A stretch of DNA of 11,340 bases from an uncultured bacterium (GCA_903889015.1 CAISVS010000080.1:1-11340); one strand, 5' to 3'; shown: positions 1 to 6,292, numbered from the stretch's first letter. Translations and numbers: made by a program. The notes: generated from the letters alone by a model not told the origin.

Positions 1-188
1 GTGGACAAAAAGCAGCTGCTAAAAACTTAGCAAAAGACCCATTCTTTTACGCTAAAATTGGCGCAAAAGGTGGTAAAAACGGAACAACTGGTGGTTTTGC
101 TGCCAACCCAGCACTTGCACGTATTGCTGGTGCCAAAGGTGGACGCATTAGCCGTCGCAAAAAAGCTGTTGTTACAACTGAAGCTTAA
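1..188 (+). CDS. KGG-motif small protein, 3' part
   Basis: The reading frame is open from the first base (first full codon at position 3) to TAA at 186-188, giving the last 61 residues; the N-terminus is outside the window. The protein is small, basic and glycine-rich. It has two related blocks, AKIGAKGG near residue 17 and RIAGAKGG near residue 40, the second followed by RISRRKK. Such KGG blocks occur in small YciG/con-10-like proteins and in related short proteins of Gram-positive bacteria, phages and Saccharibacteria; their molecular role is not settled. The basic composition would suit nucleic-acid binding, but this is inference. The frame ends 14 nt before a strong terminator hairpin, so it is the last gene of its transcript. 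I am fairly sure it is a real gene and unsure of its function. Confidence 0.75.
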   Translation, partial: GQKAAAKNLAKDPFFYAKIGAKGGKNGTTGGFAANPALARIAGAKGGRISRRKKAVVTTEA

Positions 189-202
189 TACTTATTAGTT
201 TC

Positions 203-238
203 AACAAAAAACGCACGTTAATTCGTGCGTTTTTTGTT
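203..238. terminator. Bidirectional intrinsic terminator
   Basis: A perfect 15-bp inverted repeat, 203-217 against 224-238, with a 6-nt loop. Each arm has a GC-containing core (CGCACG/CGTGCG) next to a run of six A or six T, so the hairpin gives a U-tract on either strand. It sits between the KGG gene on the plus strand and the metallopeptidase gene on the minus strand, whose stop codon at 237-239 touches its edge. It should end both converging transcripts. Confidence 0.93.
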
Positions 239-710
239 ATTTATTTGAATAACGTCGCAAAGCACAAGTGCGGGCTTCGTTGACTCGCCATCTGTGATTG
301 CAAGCAGGGCACTGGTAATTATGTTTGTTAATCTGTAAGCCAGTAGCGGTGCAGTTAGGGCAGGTGCTGCGATCGTGTATCCAATCACGATAGCTGTCGA
401 TAATTGATTCAATAACATCAGTCGGCATTGTCACATTGTATGAAATGGCGAGTTTAATCGCATAATCCCAAGCTTCACGCTCCATCGTTATCAGTTGTAT
501 GTCGCTGTTATAATCGGCGTGTCCTAACAAGGCGTGTGATATTTCGTGCAATAACAAAATTGGTTTGTTGTCTGATTTATCACAGTAATAGATAGTATTT
601 TCAGATGGTGACCATAAAAAATAGTTACCTTTTTTAAAAGTAAACTGCGGATAATTAGATTTTAGCTGTTTTAGTAGCAAAGTTGTCGAGGGCATAATAA
701 TAACATCCAT
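237..710 (-). CDS. HExxH metallopeptidase with C-terminal zinc ribbon
   Basis: A 157-residue soluble protein. HEISH at residues 55-59, in the context LLLHEISHALLGH, is a classic zinc-binding gluzincin-type motif. The downstream MEREAW stretch (residues 76-81) provides glutamates suitable as the third ligand, as in ImmA/IrrE-type peptidases. A second metal site is visible at the C-terminus: Cys117/Cys120 and Cys134/Cys137 in two CPxC knuckles, a zinc ribbon. There is no signal peptide or membrane segment. It lies downstream of the ROK kinase and overlaps it. ATG at 710 gives a 56-nt overlap; the in-frame ATG at 693-695 gives 41 nt and the sequence MPSTTLLLKQL, which may be the true start. Neither has a good Shine-Dalgarno sequence, so translation is probably coupled. 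The substrate is unknown; ImmA/IrrE relatives cleave repressors, but no repressor gene is adjacent. Confidence 0.85.
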   Translation of the reverse strand: MDVIIMPSTTLLLKQLKSNYPQFTFKKGNYFLWSPSENTIYYCDKSDNKPILLLHEISHALLGHADYNSDIQLITMEREAWDYAIKLAISYNVTMPTDVIESIIDSYRDWIHDRSTCPNCTATGLQINKHNYQCPACNHRWRVNEARTCALRRYSNK

Positions 711-1482
711 AAATAACAGCTAGTTCGGGATATTTTGCTGCAACGAATTTTGGACATGGGATGTGTGGTGGTAATTTCTCTTTCAGTATATCTTGTAGCT
801 GTTGCCCGTATTTTTCGAAATAGGTGCCGATGCTACCGCCAATAATAATGATATCTGGTTGCAGAATTGGGATAATAGCCAAAAATCCTCGACTAATGCG
901 ATCAGCGATTTGGCGCCAAGTCCTTTTGCTGGTAATGTCATGAGCATATTTGCCGTATGTCTCGTAAATTGCTCGGCCTGAGGCAAAGCTTTCCCATTCG
1001 CGAACTACGCCGTCATATTCAATCAGAGCGTGTCCACCTTCACTGTTACGCAGGGCTGGGTTGATATGTCCATTGGTTGTAATCCCAGTACCGATACCAG
1101 TACTGACGGTAACGTAGAGTGATTGAGCGGGGATTGGTTTTAAGAACCTAGTTTCACCCAAACCAGCTAGTTTAGCATCATTTTCAATATAGACTGGGAC
1201 TTTGCCTAAAACGCCGGTTAGGGCTGATTTGACGTCAAAATTCTTCCATGGTAGATTACCGCACCAGATGACGACGCCGTCTTTGATGACACCGGGAATT
1301 GCCAAAACTATGGCATCAACTGTTTTGTCGGCATAATTATCAATGATTGTTTGTCTTAATACTTTGATATATTCTTTTGTGTCTTTTGGTGTCGGGAATT
1401 TTACTTGTGAGCCTAGTACACCGCTTTTATTAAAACTTGCTACTAATGTTTTTGTTCCGCCTGTATCAACTGCTACTATCAT
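655..1482 (-). CDS. ROK-family sugar kinase (glucokinase-like)
   Basis: A 275-residue protein with the actin-like ATPase fold of the ROK family (repressor, ORF, kinase). Visible elements are the N-terminal phosphate loop DTGGTKT (6-12), the catalytic segment ENDAK (100-104, Asp102 as general base), the second phosphate loop STGIGTGI (127-134), the EGGH sugar-binding motif (148-151) and the adenosine loop GGSI (215-218). The absence of an N-terminal helix-turn-helix indicates a kinase rather than a ROK repressor. The usual CxCGxxGC zinc cluster after the GH motif is missing, so the enzyme is of the zinc-free kind. The likely reaction is ATP-dependent phosphorylation of a hexose such as glucose, but the sugar cannot be read from sequence. 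The start is fixed because the phosphate loop begins six residues in; no Shine-Dalgarno precedes it. It is the first gene of a two-gene unit with the metallopeptidase. Confidence 0.9.
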   Translation of the reverse strand: MIVAVDTGGTKTLVASFNKSGVLGSQVKFPTPKDTKEYIKVLRQTIIDNYADKTVDAIVLAIPGVIKDGVVIWCGNLPWKNFDVKSALTGVLGKVPVYIENDAKLAGLGETRFLKPIPAQSLYVTVSTGIGTGITTNGHINPALRNSEGGHALIEYDGVVREWESFASGRAIYETYGKYAHDITSKRTWRQIADRISRGFLAIIPILQPDIIIIGGSIGTYFEKYGQQLQDILKEKLPPHIPCPKFVAAKYPELAVIYGCYYYALDNFATKTAKI

Positions 1483-1489
1483 ATATTCA

Positions 1490-1498
1490 ATTTTAGCA
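1490..1498 (-). promoter_or_regulatory. Extended -10 promoter of ROK gene, probably leaderless
   Basis: On the minus strand the sequence TGCTAAAAT (TGn plus a -10 hexamer) lies 7 nt before the ROK ATG. Normal spacing from the -10 places the transcript start at or next to the start codon, and no Shine-Dalgarno sequence is present. No good -35 is seen at 16-18 nt, which an extended -10 can tolerate. Confidence 0.5.
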
Positions 1499-1511
1499 TA
1501 TTTATTTTGAG

Positions 1512-1540
1512 TTGCATTTTATGTAATTTAGATGCATAAT
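1512..1540 (+). promoter_or_regulatory. Promoter of the LPxTG-like gene
   Basis: TTGCAT at 1512-1517 and CATAAT at 1535-1540 are separated by 17 nt, matching a housekeeping sigma promoter (four of six and five of six consensus bases). Transcription would start near 1547. The Shine-Dalgarno AGAGG at 1558-1562 stands 6 nt before the ATG at 1569. Confidence 0.5.
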
Positions 1541-1568
1541 AAGCATATATCATAAACAGAGGTAGTGT

Positions 1569-1946
1569 ATGAGCAAAGTACGACGAACAAATCAGGGTGG
1601 TTCGGTTGTAGGAATTGTAATCATAGGTGTTATTTTGGCCAGTTTATTAGTTGGTTCAATCTATTATTTAAATATACATGGTGATCAGGTCCGCAAGGAT
1701 CAAGCGATTGCCGCGGCCGAAAAACAAGCTCAAGAGGCCGAAAAGTCAAAGCAGGTTGTTTCAGTTGATCAATCAGGTACGGTTAATGGCGCTACCGATG
1801 CTACATCTGATTCGGGGTCTACTCCGTCAATATTGCCCGTAACTGGGCCGGAATTGTCAGTTAGTGGTTTGGCTGGTGCATATTTGATGACATATGCAGT
1901 TGTTGGATATTTTGCTTCGCGTCGTCAACTAGTTCGTTATCTTTGA
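1569..1946 (+). CDS. Small membrane protein with LPxTG-like sorting signal
   Basis: A 125-residue protein with a clear plan. A short basic N-terminus (KVRR) is followed by a transmembrane segment at about 11-33. Next come a charged, Ala/Glu/Lys/Gln-rich helical stretch at 36-62, possibly a short coiled coil, and a Ser/Thr/Asp-rich linker at 63-88. LPVTGPE follows at 89-95, then a second hydrophobic segment at about 97-116 and a basic tail (SRRQLVR). The last three elements are the layout of a sortase cell-wall sorting signal, in the LPxTGP form often seen in Saccharibacteria proteins. The N-terminal hydrophobic segment lacks an obvious signal-peptidase site and may stay as an anchor, so the exposed part is only about 60 residues. 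No sortase gene is in the window. It has its own promoter and Shine-Dalgarno. The function is unknown; a cell-surface or membrane-to-wall tethering role is inference. Confidence 0.8.
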   Translation: MSKVRRTNQGGSVVGIVIIGVILASLLVGSIYYLNIHGDQVRKDQAIAAAEKQAQEAEKSKQVVSVDQSGTVNGATDATSDSGSTPSILPVTGPELSVSGLAGAYLMTYAVVGYFASRRQLVRYL

Positions 1947-1971
1947 CTTCCTCTCTTATCTGAGGTACAAT
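1943..1971 (+). promoter_or_regulatory. Strong promoter of the S1-IF2 block
   Basis: TTGACT at 1943-1948 and TACAAT at 1966-1971, with a 17-nt spacer, are each one base from the housekeeping consensus. The -35 overlaps the TGA stop of the upstream gene (1944-1946). The transcript would start near 1978 and give a leader of about 70 nt before the S1 start codon. Confidence 0.75.
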
Positions 1972-2027
1972 ACAAGGTAGTCTTGAGGTCATTATTTTTA
2001 ATGTGCCTTATGAAATATTAATTTAAT

Positions 2028-2045
2028 AGAGAGGTCTAAACAGAC
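2028..2045 (+). promoter_or_regulatory. S1 ribosome binding site with small hairpin in the spacer
   Basis: AGAGAGG at 2028-2034 is the only Shine-Dalgarno-like sequence before the S1 ATG at 2048, but it ends 13 nt upstream, longer than usual. The spacer can fold: GTCT at 2034-2037 pairs with AGAC at 2042-2045 around an AAAC loop. Folding would shorten the effective distance to the start codon. The stem is only four base pairs (five with a G-U), so the structure is tentative. Confidence 0.35.
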
Positions 2046-2047
2046 TT

Positions 2048-3124
2048 ATGGCAAAAACAGCCACAACAATGGACGAATTGCTCGCTGCCCAGGGCGACAG
2101 TGTCAAGCAATTAACACAAGGCGAATCAGTCGTCGGTACAATTTTATCAATCCGTAAACACGAGGTCTTGGTTGACCTTGGCGCTCAGGGCGTTGGACTA
2201 GTTCCACGTCGTGAAGTTGGTTTTTATCGCAGCTTGAATGTTGGCGATGAAGTTACTGCCAGCATCGTCGAGACCGAACTAGACAACGGTTATTCATTAC
2301 TTTCACTTCGTAAAGCGGTCAAGGATCGCGGTTGGGATGAAGTTATGGCAACTATGGAATCAGGTAAAGTTATCGAAGTTTCTCCATATGACGCCAATCG
2401 CGGTGGTCTGTTGGTTGAATATGACGGAGTTCGCGGATTCCTACCTGTTTCACAACTTTCAGCCGAACATTACCCACGTGTTGGTGGCAGCGACAAAGAC
2501 GAAATTTTGTCACGTCTAAACATTTTGATTGGTAAAAAACTTACTGTCCGTATTTTGGACTGTGATCGCAAAGCAAACAAGCTAATCTTTAGCGAAAAAG
2601 AAGCTATCAAAGATGGTTTGGCTGCTCGATTTGAAAAACTAGCTGTCGGTGACAGTGTTAAGGGAGTAGTAACTGGAGTCGTCGACTTTGGTGTCTTCGT
2701 TAACGTTGAAGGTATCGAAGGTTTGGTTCACATCAGCGAAATCAGCTGGGAACGTGTCAGCAATCCATCAGATTACGTCAAAGTTGGTCAAACAATTGAT
2801 GCCAAAATTATTGCTATCGATAAAGACCGCTTAAGCCTAAGTATTAAACAATTGACCGAAGATCCTTGGATGACTGAAGTTGATCAATTTAAACCTGGCG
2901 ACAAAGTTGAAGGTACTATTACTCGAATTACACCATTTGGTGCTTTCGTTCAAATTAGTCCAGCTGTTGAAGCCCTAGTTCACGTCAGTGAACTTGGTGG
3001 TGGCGATGATGCTGATCCAGAAAAAGTATTTACGCTGAATGAACGCAAAGCTTTCGTAGTTTTGGATGTTGAAAAAGACAGCCGTAAAATTTCACTTAGC
3101 CTACCTGGCAAAACCAAAAAATAA
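2048..3124 (+). CDS. rpsA: Ribosomal protein bS1, four S1 domains
   Basis: A 358-residue protein built of four S1-type OB-fold RNA-binding domains, at roughly 22-89, 103-186, 199-268 and 282-353. The third is closest to consensus, with VKGVVTGVVDFGVFV and GLVHISEISWE; the fourth has GTITRITPFGAFVQI and ALVHVSEL. Protein S1 binds mRNA on the 30S subunit and helps start translation, especially on mRNAs with weak or absent Shine-Dalgarno sequences. Four domains is the short form found in Gram-positive and CPR bacteria, compared with six in Escherichia coli. The start MAKTATTMDELL is the first ATG in frame. It is the first gene of an S1-IF2-DUF5663-like unit behind a strong promoter and is probably highly expressed. 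Other multi-S1 proteins cannot be fully excluded, but the order and spacing of domains fit S1. Confidence 0.9.
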   Translation: MAKTATTMDELLAAQGDSVKQLTQGESVVGTILSIRKHEVLVDLGAQGVGLVPRREVGFYRSLNVGDEVTASIVETELDNGYSLLSLRKAVKDRGWDEVMATMESGKVIEVSPYDANRGGLLVEYDGVRGFLPVSQLSAEHYPRVGGSDKDEILSRLNILIGKKLTVRILDCDRKANKLIFSEKEAIKDGLAARFEKLAVGDSVKGVVTGVVDFGVFVNVEGIEGLVHISEISWERVSNPSDYVKVGQTIDAKIIAIDKDRLSLSIKQLTEDPWMTEVDQFKPGDKVEGTITRITPFGAFVQISPAVEALVHVSELGGGDDADPEKVFTLNERKAFVVLDVEKDSRKISLSLPGKTKK

Positions 3125-3133
3125 ACCACAAAA

Positions 3134-3156
3134 TTAGCCCACAGGGTTAGAAAGGA
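3134..3156 (+). promoter_or_regulatory. infB ribosome binding site with adjacent hairpin
   Basis: The Shine-Dalgarno AGGA at 3153-3156, within a purine run from 3149, is 9 nt before the infB ATG at 3166. Just upstream, TTAGCCC (3134-3140) can pair with GGGTTAG (3144-3150) around a 3-nt loop, with two G-U pairs. The 3' arm reaches the first bases of the purine run. It is too weak, and has no T-run, to be a terminator; an effect on infB translation is possible but unproven. Confidence 0.35.
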
Positions 3157-3165
3157 CTTACGAAA

Positions 3166-4938
3166 ATGGCCGAGAAAGTTATTGTTATTTCTGACTCGAT
3201 TACCGTAGGTGAACTTGCTGAAAAGCTAAATCTACCTGTGACTAGTGTAATTGGTGAATTATTTAAAAACGGAATTGTTTCGACGATTAATCAACGGATT
3301 GATTTTGAAACAGCGACGATTATTGTTGAGGAATTAGGATTGGTCGATGTCGAACTTCAAAAGAAGGCGGCATCGACTTTGAGTGCTCGTAAAGTTCATG
3401 AATTGTCCGATTTGGCTGTCACTCGGCCGCCAATCGTGGCCGTTATGGGCCATGTTGACCATGGTAAAACCAGTTTGCTGGATGCAATTTTGAAAACCAA
3501 AGTTGCATTAGGCGAAGCTGGTGGCATTACTCAGCATATTAGTGCTTATCAAACGGTTCGTAACGGCCGTTCGATTACACTTTTGGACACGCCTGGACAT
3601 GAAGCTTTTGCGGCTTTGCGTCAACACGGTGCAGCCCTGACTGATGTGGTGGTGATTGTTGTAGCAGCTGATGATGGCGTTAAACCACAAACAATTGAAG
3701 CGATTCGCTTTGCAAAAATGGCTAACGCTAAAATTGTTGTGGCGATTAACAAAGTCGACAAAGAAGCGGCTGATCCAGCCCGTGTCAAAGCTCAACTGGC
3801 AACCGAACATGGTTTGAATCCCGAAGAATGGGGTGGTGACGTAGTGATGGTTGAAGTTAGTGCCAAGACCGGTCAAAATATTGATAAAATGTTGGATTTG
3901 GTCCTGTTGGTAGCTGATTTAGAAGATTTGAAAGCCGATATTGATACGCCAGCCGAAGGTTTGGTAATTGAATCGCACATGGAAGTTGGCCGTGGTCCAG
4001 TTGTTGGACTGCTGGTTGAACAAGGTGTGTTAAAGCCTGGTCATTTTTTGGTGGCTGGTACGACCTACGGCAAAGTTCGTACACTGCTTGATTTTATGGG
4101 CAAGACTTTAAAAGAAGCTGGTCCATCAACTCCGGTTATTGTGACTGGTTTTAAAGAATTGCCGCAATTTGGTGATAATTTTGCGATTGTTAAAAGTGAA
4201 AAAGACGCCCGCCAGCAGGTTTCAATTGCACGGATTGAACAAGAAAAGAATGCAGCCAGTACAAATATTACTGGTGCTGACTTATTAAAAATGATGAGTC
4301 AACAAACCGAATCTCAGGATTTGAATGTTATTGTCAAAGCTGACGTTCAAGGGTCATTGACATCTGTTATTGATAGCCTAAAAATGATTGATACGATGGG
4401 TGAGATTACCCTAAGAATTATCGGCAGTGGCGTTGGTAATATTAATGAAAATGATATTCGTTTGGCGTCTGACAAAAAAACAATTATTTATGGCTTTAAC
4501 GTTGATATCTCAACAGCTGTCAAACAATTGGCGTCACGTGATAAGGTGCAGGTTCGATTGTTTAAGGTTATTTACAAATTACTGGAAGATGCCAAGACTT
4601 CGATGGAAGATTTATTAGCGCCAGAAGTTGTCGAAACTGAAATTGGTAAGATGACTATCAAGGGTATTTTTAGAACTATGAATGATGAAGTTATTGCTGG
4701 CGGTGAAGTAACAGGCGGCAAGGTGACTGCTGATGTTTTGGCGCGAGTCAAACGCAACAAAGAGCAAATTGCCGAGGTTAAAGTTACGCACGTTCAACGC
4801 CAACAGCAAGAGGCTAAAGAAGTTTTTGAAGGTGAAATGTGTGGTATTAGTCTGAAACTGACTAAAAAGCTGATTATCGAAGAGGGTGATAAACTCGAAT
4901 TATTTACTCGCGAATTAGTCAAACGCGTGTTAAAATAA
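3166..4938 (+). CDS. infB: Translation initiation factor IF-2
   Basis: A 590-residue GTPase that brings formylmethionyl-tRNA to the 30S subunit and promotes subunit joining. An IF2_N-type domain (about 4-55) is followed almost directly by the G domain: G1 GHVDHGKT (95-102), G2 around Thr122, G3 DTPGH (141-145), G4 NKVD (195-198) and G5 SAKTG (232-236). Beta-barrel domain II, the C1 domain (about 370-470) and the tRNA-binding C2 domain (to the end, with GEMCGI) are all present. The long variable N-terminal extension of many IF2 proteins is absent, as expected in a reduced genome. The start is supported by a Shine-Dalgarno. It follows the S1 gene by 41 nt and should share its transcript. No nusA, ylxR or rbfA, the common neighbours of infB, are present here. 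Confidence 0.97.
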   Translation: MAEKVIVISDSITVGELAEKLNLPVTSVIGELFKNGIVSTINQRIDFETATIIVEELGLVDVELQKKAASTLSARKVHELSDLAVTRPPIVAVMGHVDHGKTSLLDAILKTKVALGEAGGITQHISAYQTVRNGRSITLLDTPGHEAFAALRQHGAALTDVVVIVVAADDGVKPQTIEAIRFAKMANAKIVVAINKVDKEAADPARVKAQLATEHGLNPEEWGGDVVMVEVSAKTGQNIDKMLDLVLLVADLEDLKADIDTPAEGLVIESHMEVGRGPVVGLLVEQGVLKPGHFLVAGTTYGKVRTLLDFMGKTLKEAGPSTPVIVTGFKELPQFGDNFAIVKSEKDARQQVSIARIEQEKNAASTNITGADLLKMMSQQTESQDLNVIVKADVQGSLTSVIDSLKMIDTMGEITLRIIGSGVGNINENDIRLASDKKTIIYGFNVDISTAVKQLASRDKVQVRLFKVIYKLLEDAKTSMEDLLAPEVVETEIGKMTIKGIFRTMNDEVIAGGEVTGGKVTADVLARVKRNKEQIAEVKVTHVQRQQQEAKEVFEGEMCGISLKLTKKLIIEEGDKLELFTRELVKRVLK

Positions 4939-4976
4939 AAAATAGGTAAAATAAAACATAAACAAGGAGACAGATA

Positions 4977-5414
4977 ATGTTTCAACTGGATGATAAATTT
5001 TTAGAAGAGATCGGGCTGAATAGTATGCCTGAAGAGCAAAAAAAACCATTTTTGCAACATATTTATGACGAACTAGAACTACGTGTTGGTACTAAATTAT
5101 CTGATGGCATGAGTGATGAGCAATTGTCAGAATTTGAATCAATTATTGATCGTAAAGAGGACGTAATTGTTGAATGGCTAGAAAAACATGCCGCTGAATA
5201 TCATAACGATGGTGTATTTTTGCAACTTCAAACCGCAACCGGCCTTGATGTTAATGACCCAAATTTACGAGCAGAATATGCGGCTACGAAATGGTTGGAA
5301 GTTAATCGACCAGATTACAAAGATGTTGTCGTGCAGGTATTGGAAAACCTAAAGCAAGAGGTAATTGCCAGTCGCAGTTCAATTTTGGGCGACAATTCGA
5401 ATCAGGCTGTATAG
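4977..5414 (+). CDS. Conserved small acidic protein, DUF5663-like
   Basis: A 145-residue soluble acidic protein with no signal peptide, membrane segment or catalytic motif. The first half (MFQLDDKFLEEIGL, then PEEQKKPFLQHIYDELELRVG and DEQLSEFESII) resembles the short conserved helical region I associate with DUF5663 in Candidate Phyla Radiation genomes; this family name is from memory and unverified. The rest appears mainly helical and includes NRPDYKDVVVQVL. The start has a good Shine-Dalgarno, AAGGAGA at 4964-4970, 6 nt from ATG. It lies 38 nt after infB on the same strand and is probably the last gene of the S1-IF2 transcript, which suggests a role in translation or cell growth but shows nothing directly. 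Its last 13 bases overlap the end of fmt on the other strand. Confidence 0.8.
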   Translation: MFQLDDKFLEEIGLNSMPEEQKKPFLQHIYDELELRVGTKLSDGMSDEQLSEFESIIDRKEDVIVEWLEKHAAEYHNDGVFLQLQTATGLDVNDPNLRAEYAATKWLEVNRPDYKDVVVQVLENLKQEVIASRSSILGDNSNQAV

Positions 5415-6292
5415 CCGTTAATAAAATCACGAGCCGACATTTTGCGTCCACTGGGCGCGATTAGCTCGTCGATTGATAGGTAATTATTGTCGTTACATAA
5501 AACATCTAACGGCGTTTTATGTTCGTATACGACATGTGCTTTGGTTATAATAACTAAATGTCCATTAATTTCAATTTTGGTTTTTGGAAAATCTAAATGA
5601 CCACGGACTAAACGTTCGGCAGCAGCAGCAGATAGTTGATTAGGTTGTAATAATGCGTCATTTTTATCTAACATTTTGCAATATACTGCTTGGCTGTCAT
5701 CTTGAGGTGTAGGTTGGATTGAACCATCAAGTATGCCTGGCAGCAGATTAATTAAAGCGCCAGCGCCAGCTACTGCTAGTGTTTTGTAAAGTTCAGGCCT
5801 TGTTTCGTGTCCGGATAGCTTGTAGATAATATGCCTGTAAACTGGTCCAGAATCCATACCGGCAGCCAGTTGCATAATTGATACGCCAGTTTGAGTGTCA
5901 CCATTTTTAATGGCAGACTCAATTGGAGTTGACCCACGGTATATTGGCAAAAGTGATGGGTGAATGTTGATTATTCCAGGTTTGAATAAATCAATCGTTG
6001 ATTGAGGAATAATTTTTCCATAACTAGCCAGTACACCAGCGATGTCATCACCAAGGGCGCGAACAGCATCATTTATCTCGGTAACTTTATTTGGTTGCCA
6101 GACTGTTATGTTGTGCTGTAAAGCCAGTTTTTTAACACTCGGCATAGTTAGTTGCTGCCCGCGGCCACTTTTACTGTCGGGTTTAGTAATAACGGCCGCA
6201 ATATTATAACCATTCTCAATGAGGCTTTGTAGTGCAGTCAGGCTGAAGTCGTCAGTCCCAAAGAAGATGATTGTTTTCGATGTTTTTTGCAT
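5402..6292 (-). CDS. fmt: Methionyl-tRNA formyltransferase
   Basis: A 296-residue enzyme that transfers a formyl group from 10-formyltetrahydrofolate to Met-tRNA to make the initiator fMet-tRNA. The N-terminal Rossmann-like domain shows IIFFGTDDFS (8-17) and SYGKIIP (90-96). The formyl-folate site NIHPSLLPIYRG (109-120) and GMDSGP (145-150) supply the expected catalytic Asn109, His111 and Asp147. The C-terminal OB-like tRNA-binding domain follows from about residue 205. The start is fixed by the FGT motif at residue 11, which means a true 41-nt overlap with def upstream. No Shine-Dalgarno precedes this ATG, so translation is probably coupled to def. It forms a functional pair with def: one adds the formyl group, the other removes it after synthesis. 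The TGA stop lies inside the last codons of the convergent gene. Confidence 0.97.
   Translation of the reverse strand: MQKTSKTIIFFGTDDFSLTALQSLIENGYNIAAVITKPDSKSGRGQQLTMPSVKKLALQHNITVWQPNKVTEINDAVRALGDDIAGVLASYGKIIPQSTIDLFKPGIINIHPSLLPIYRGSTPIESAIKNGDTQTGVSIMQLAAGMDSGPVYRHIIYKLSGHETRPELYKTLAVAGAGALINLLPGILDGSIQPTPQDDSQAVYCKMLDKNDALLQPNQLSAAAAERLVRGHLDFPKTKIEINGHLVIITKAHVVYEHKTPLDVLCNDNNYLSIDELIAPSGRKMSARDFINGYTA

Noticed and set aside
3134..3150. Terminator between S1 and infB
   Set aside because: The stem has only seven pairs including two G-U and no following T-run; infB has no promoter of its own that I can see, so read-through is expected.
3508..4084. Minus-strand open frames inside infB
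   Set aside because: They lie antisense to clearly conserved IF2 motifs, have no recognisable protein features and no ribosome binding site; they are shadows.
4572..4985. Several minus-strand open frames over the 3' end of infB
   Set aside because: Overlapping frames of 62-64 codons with low-complexity composition, antisense to the IF2 C2 domain.
5395..5420. TTCGAATC resembling a tRNA T-loop
   Set aside because: It lies within a coding frame; no acceptor, anticodon or D stem can be assembled around it.
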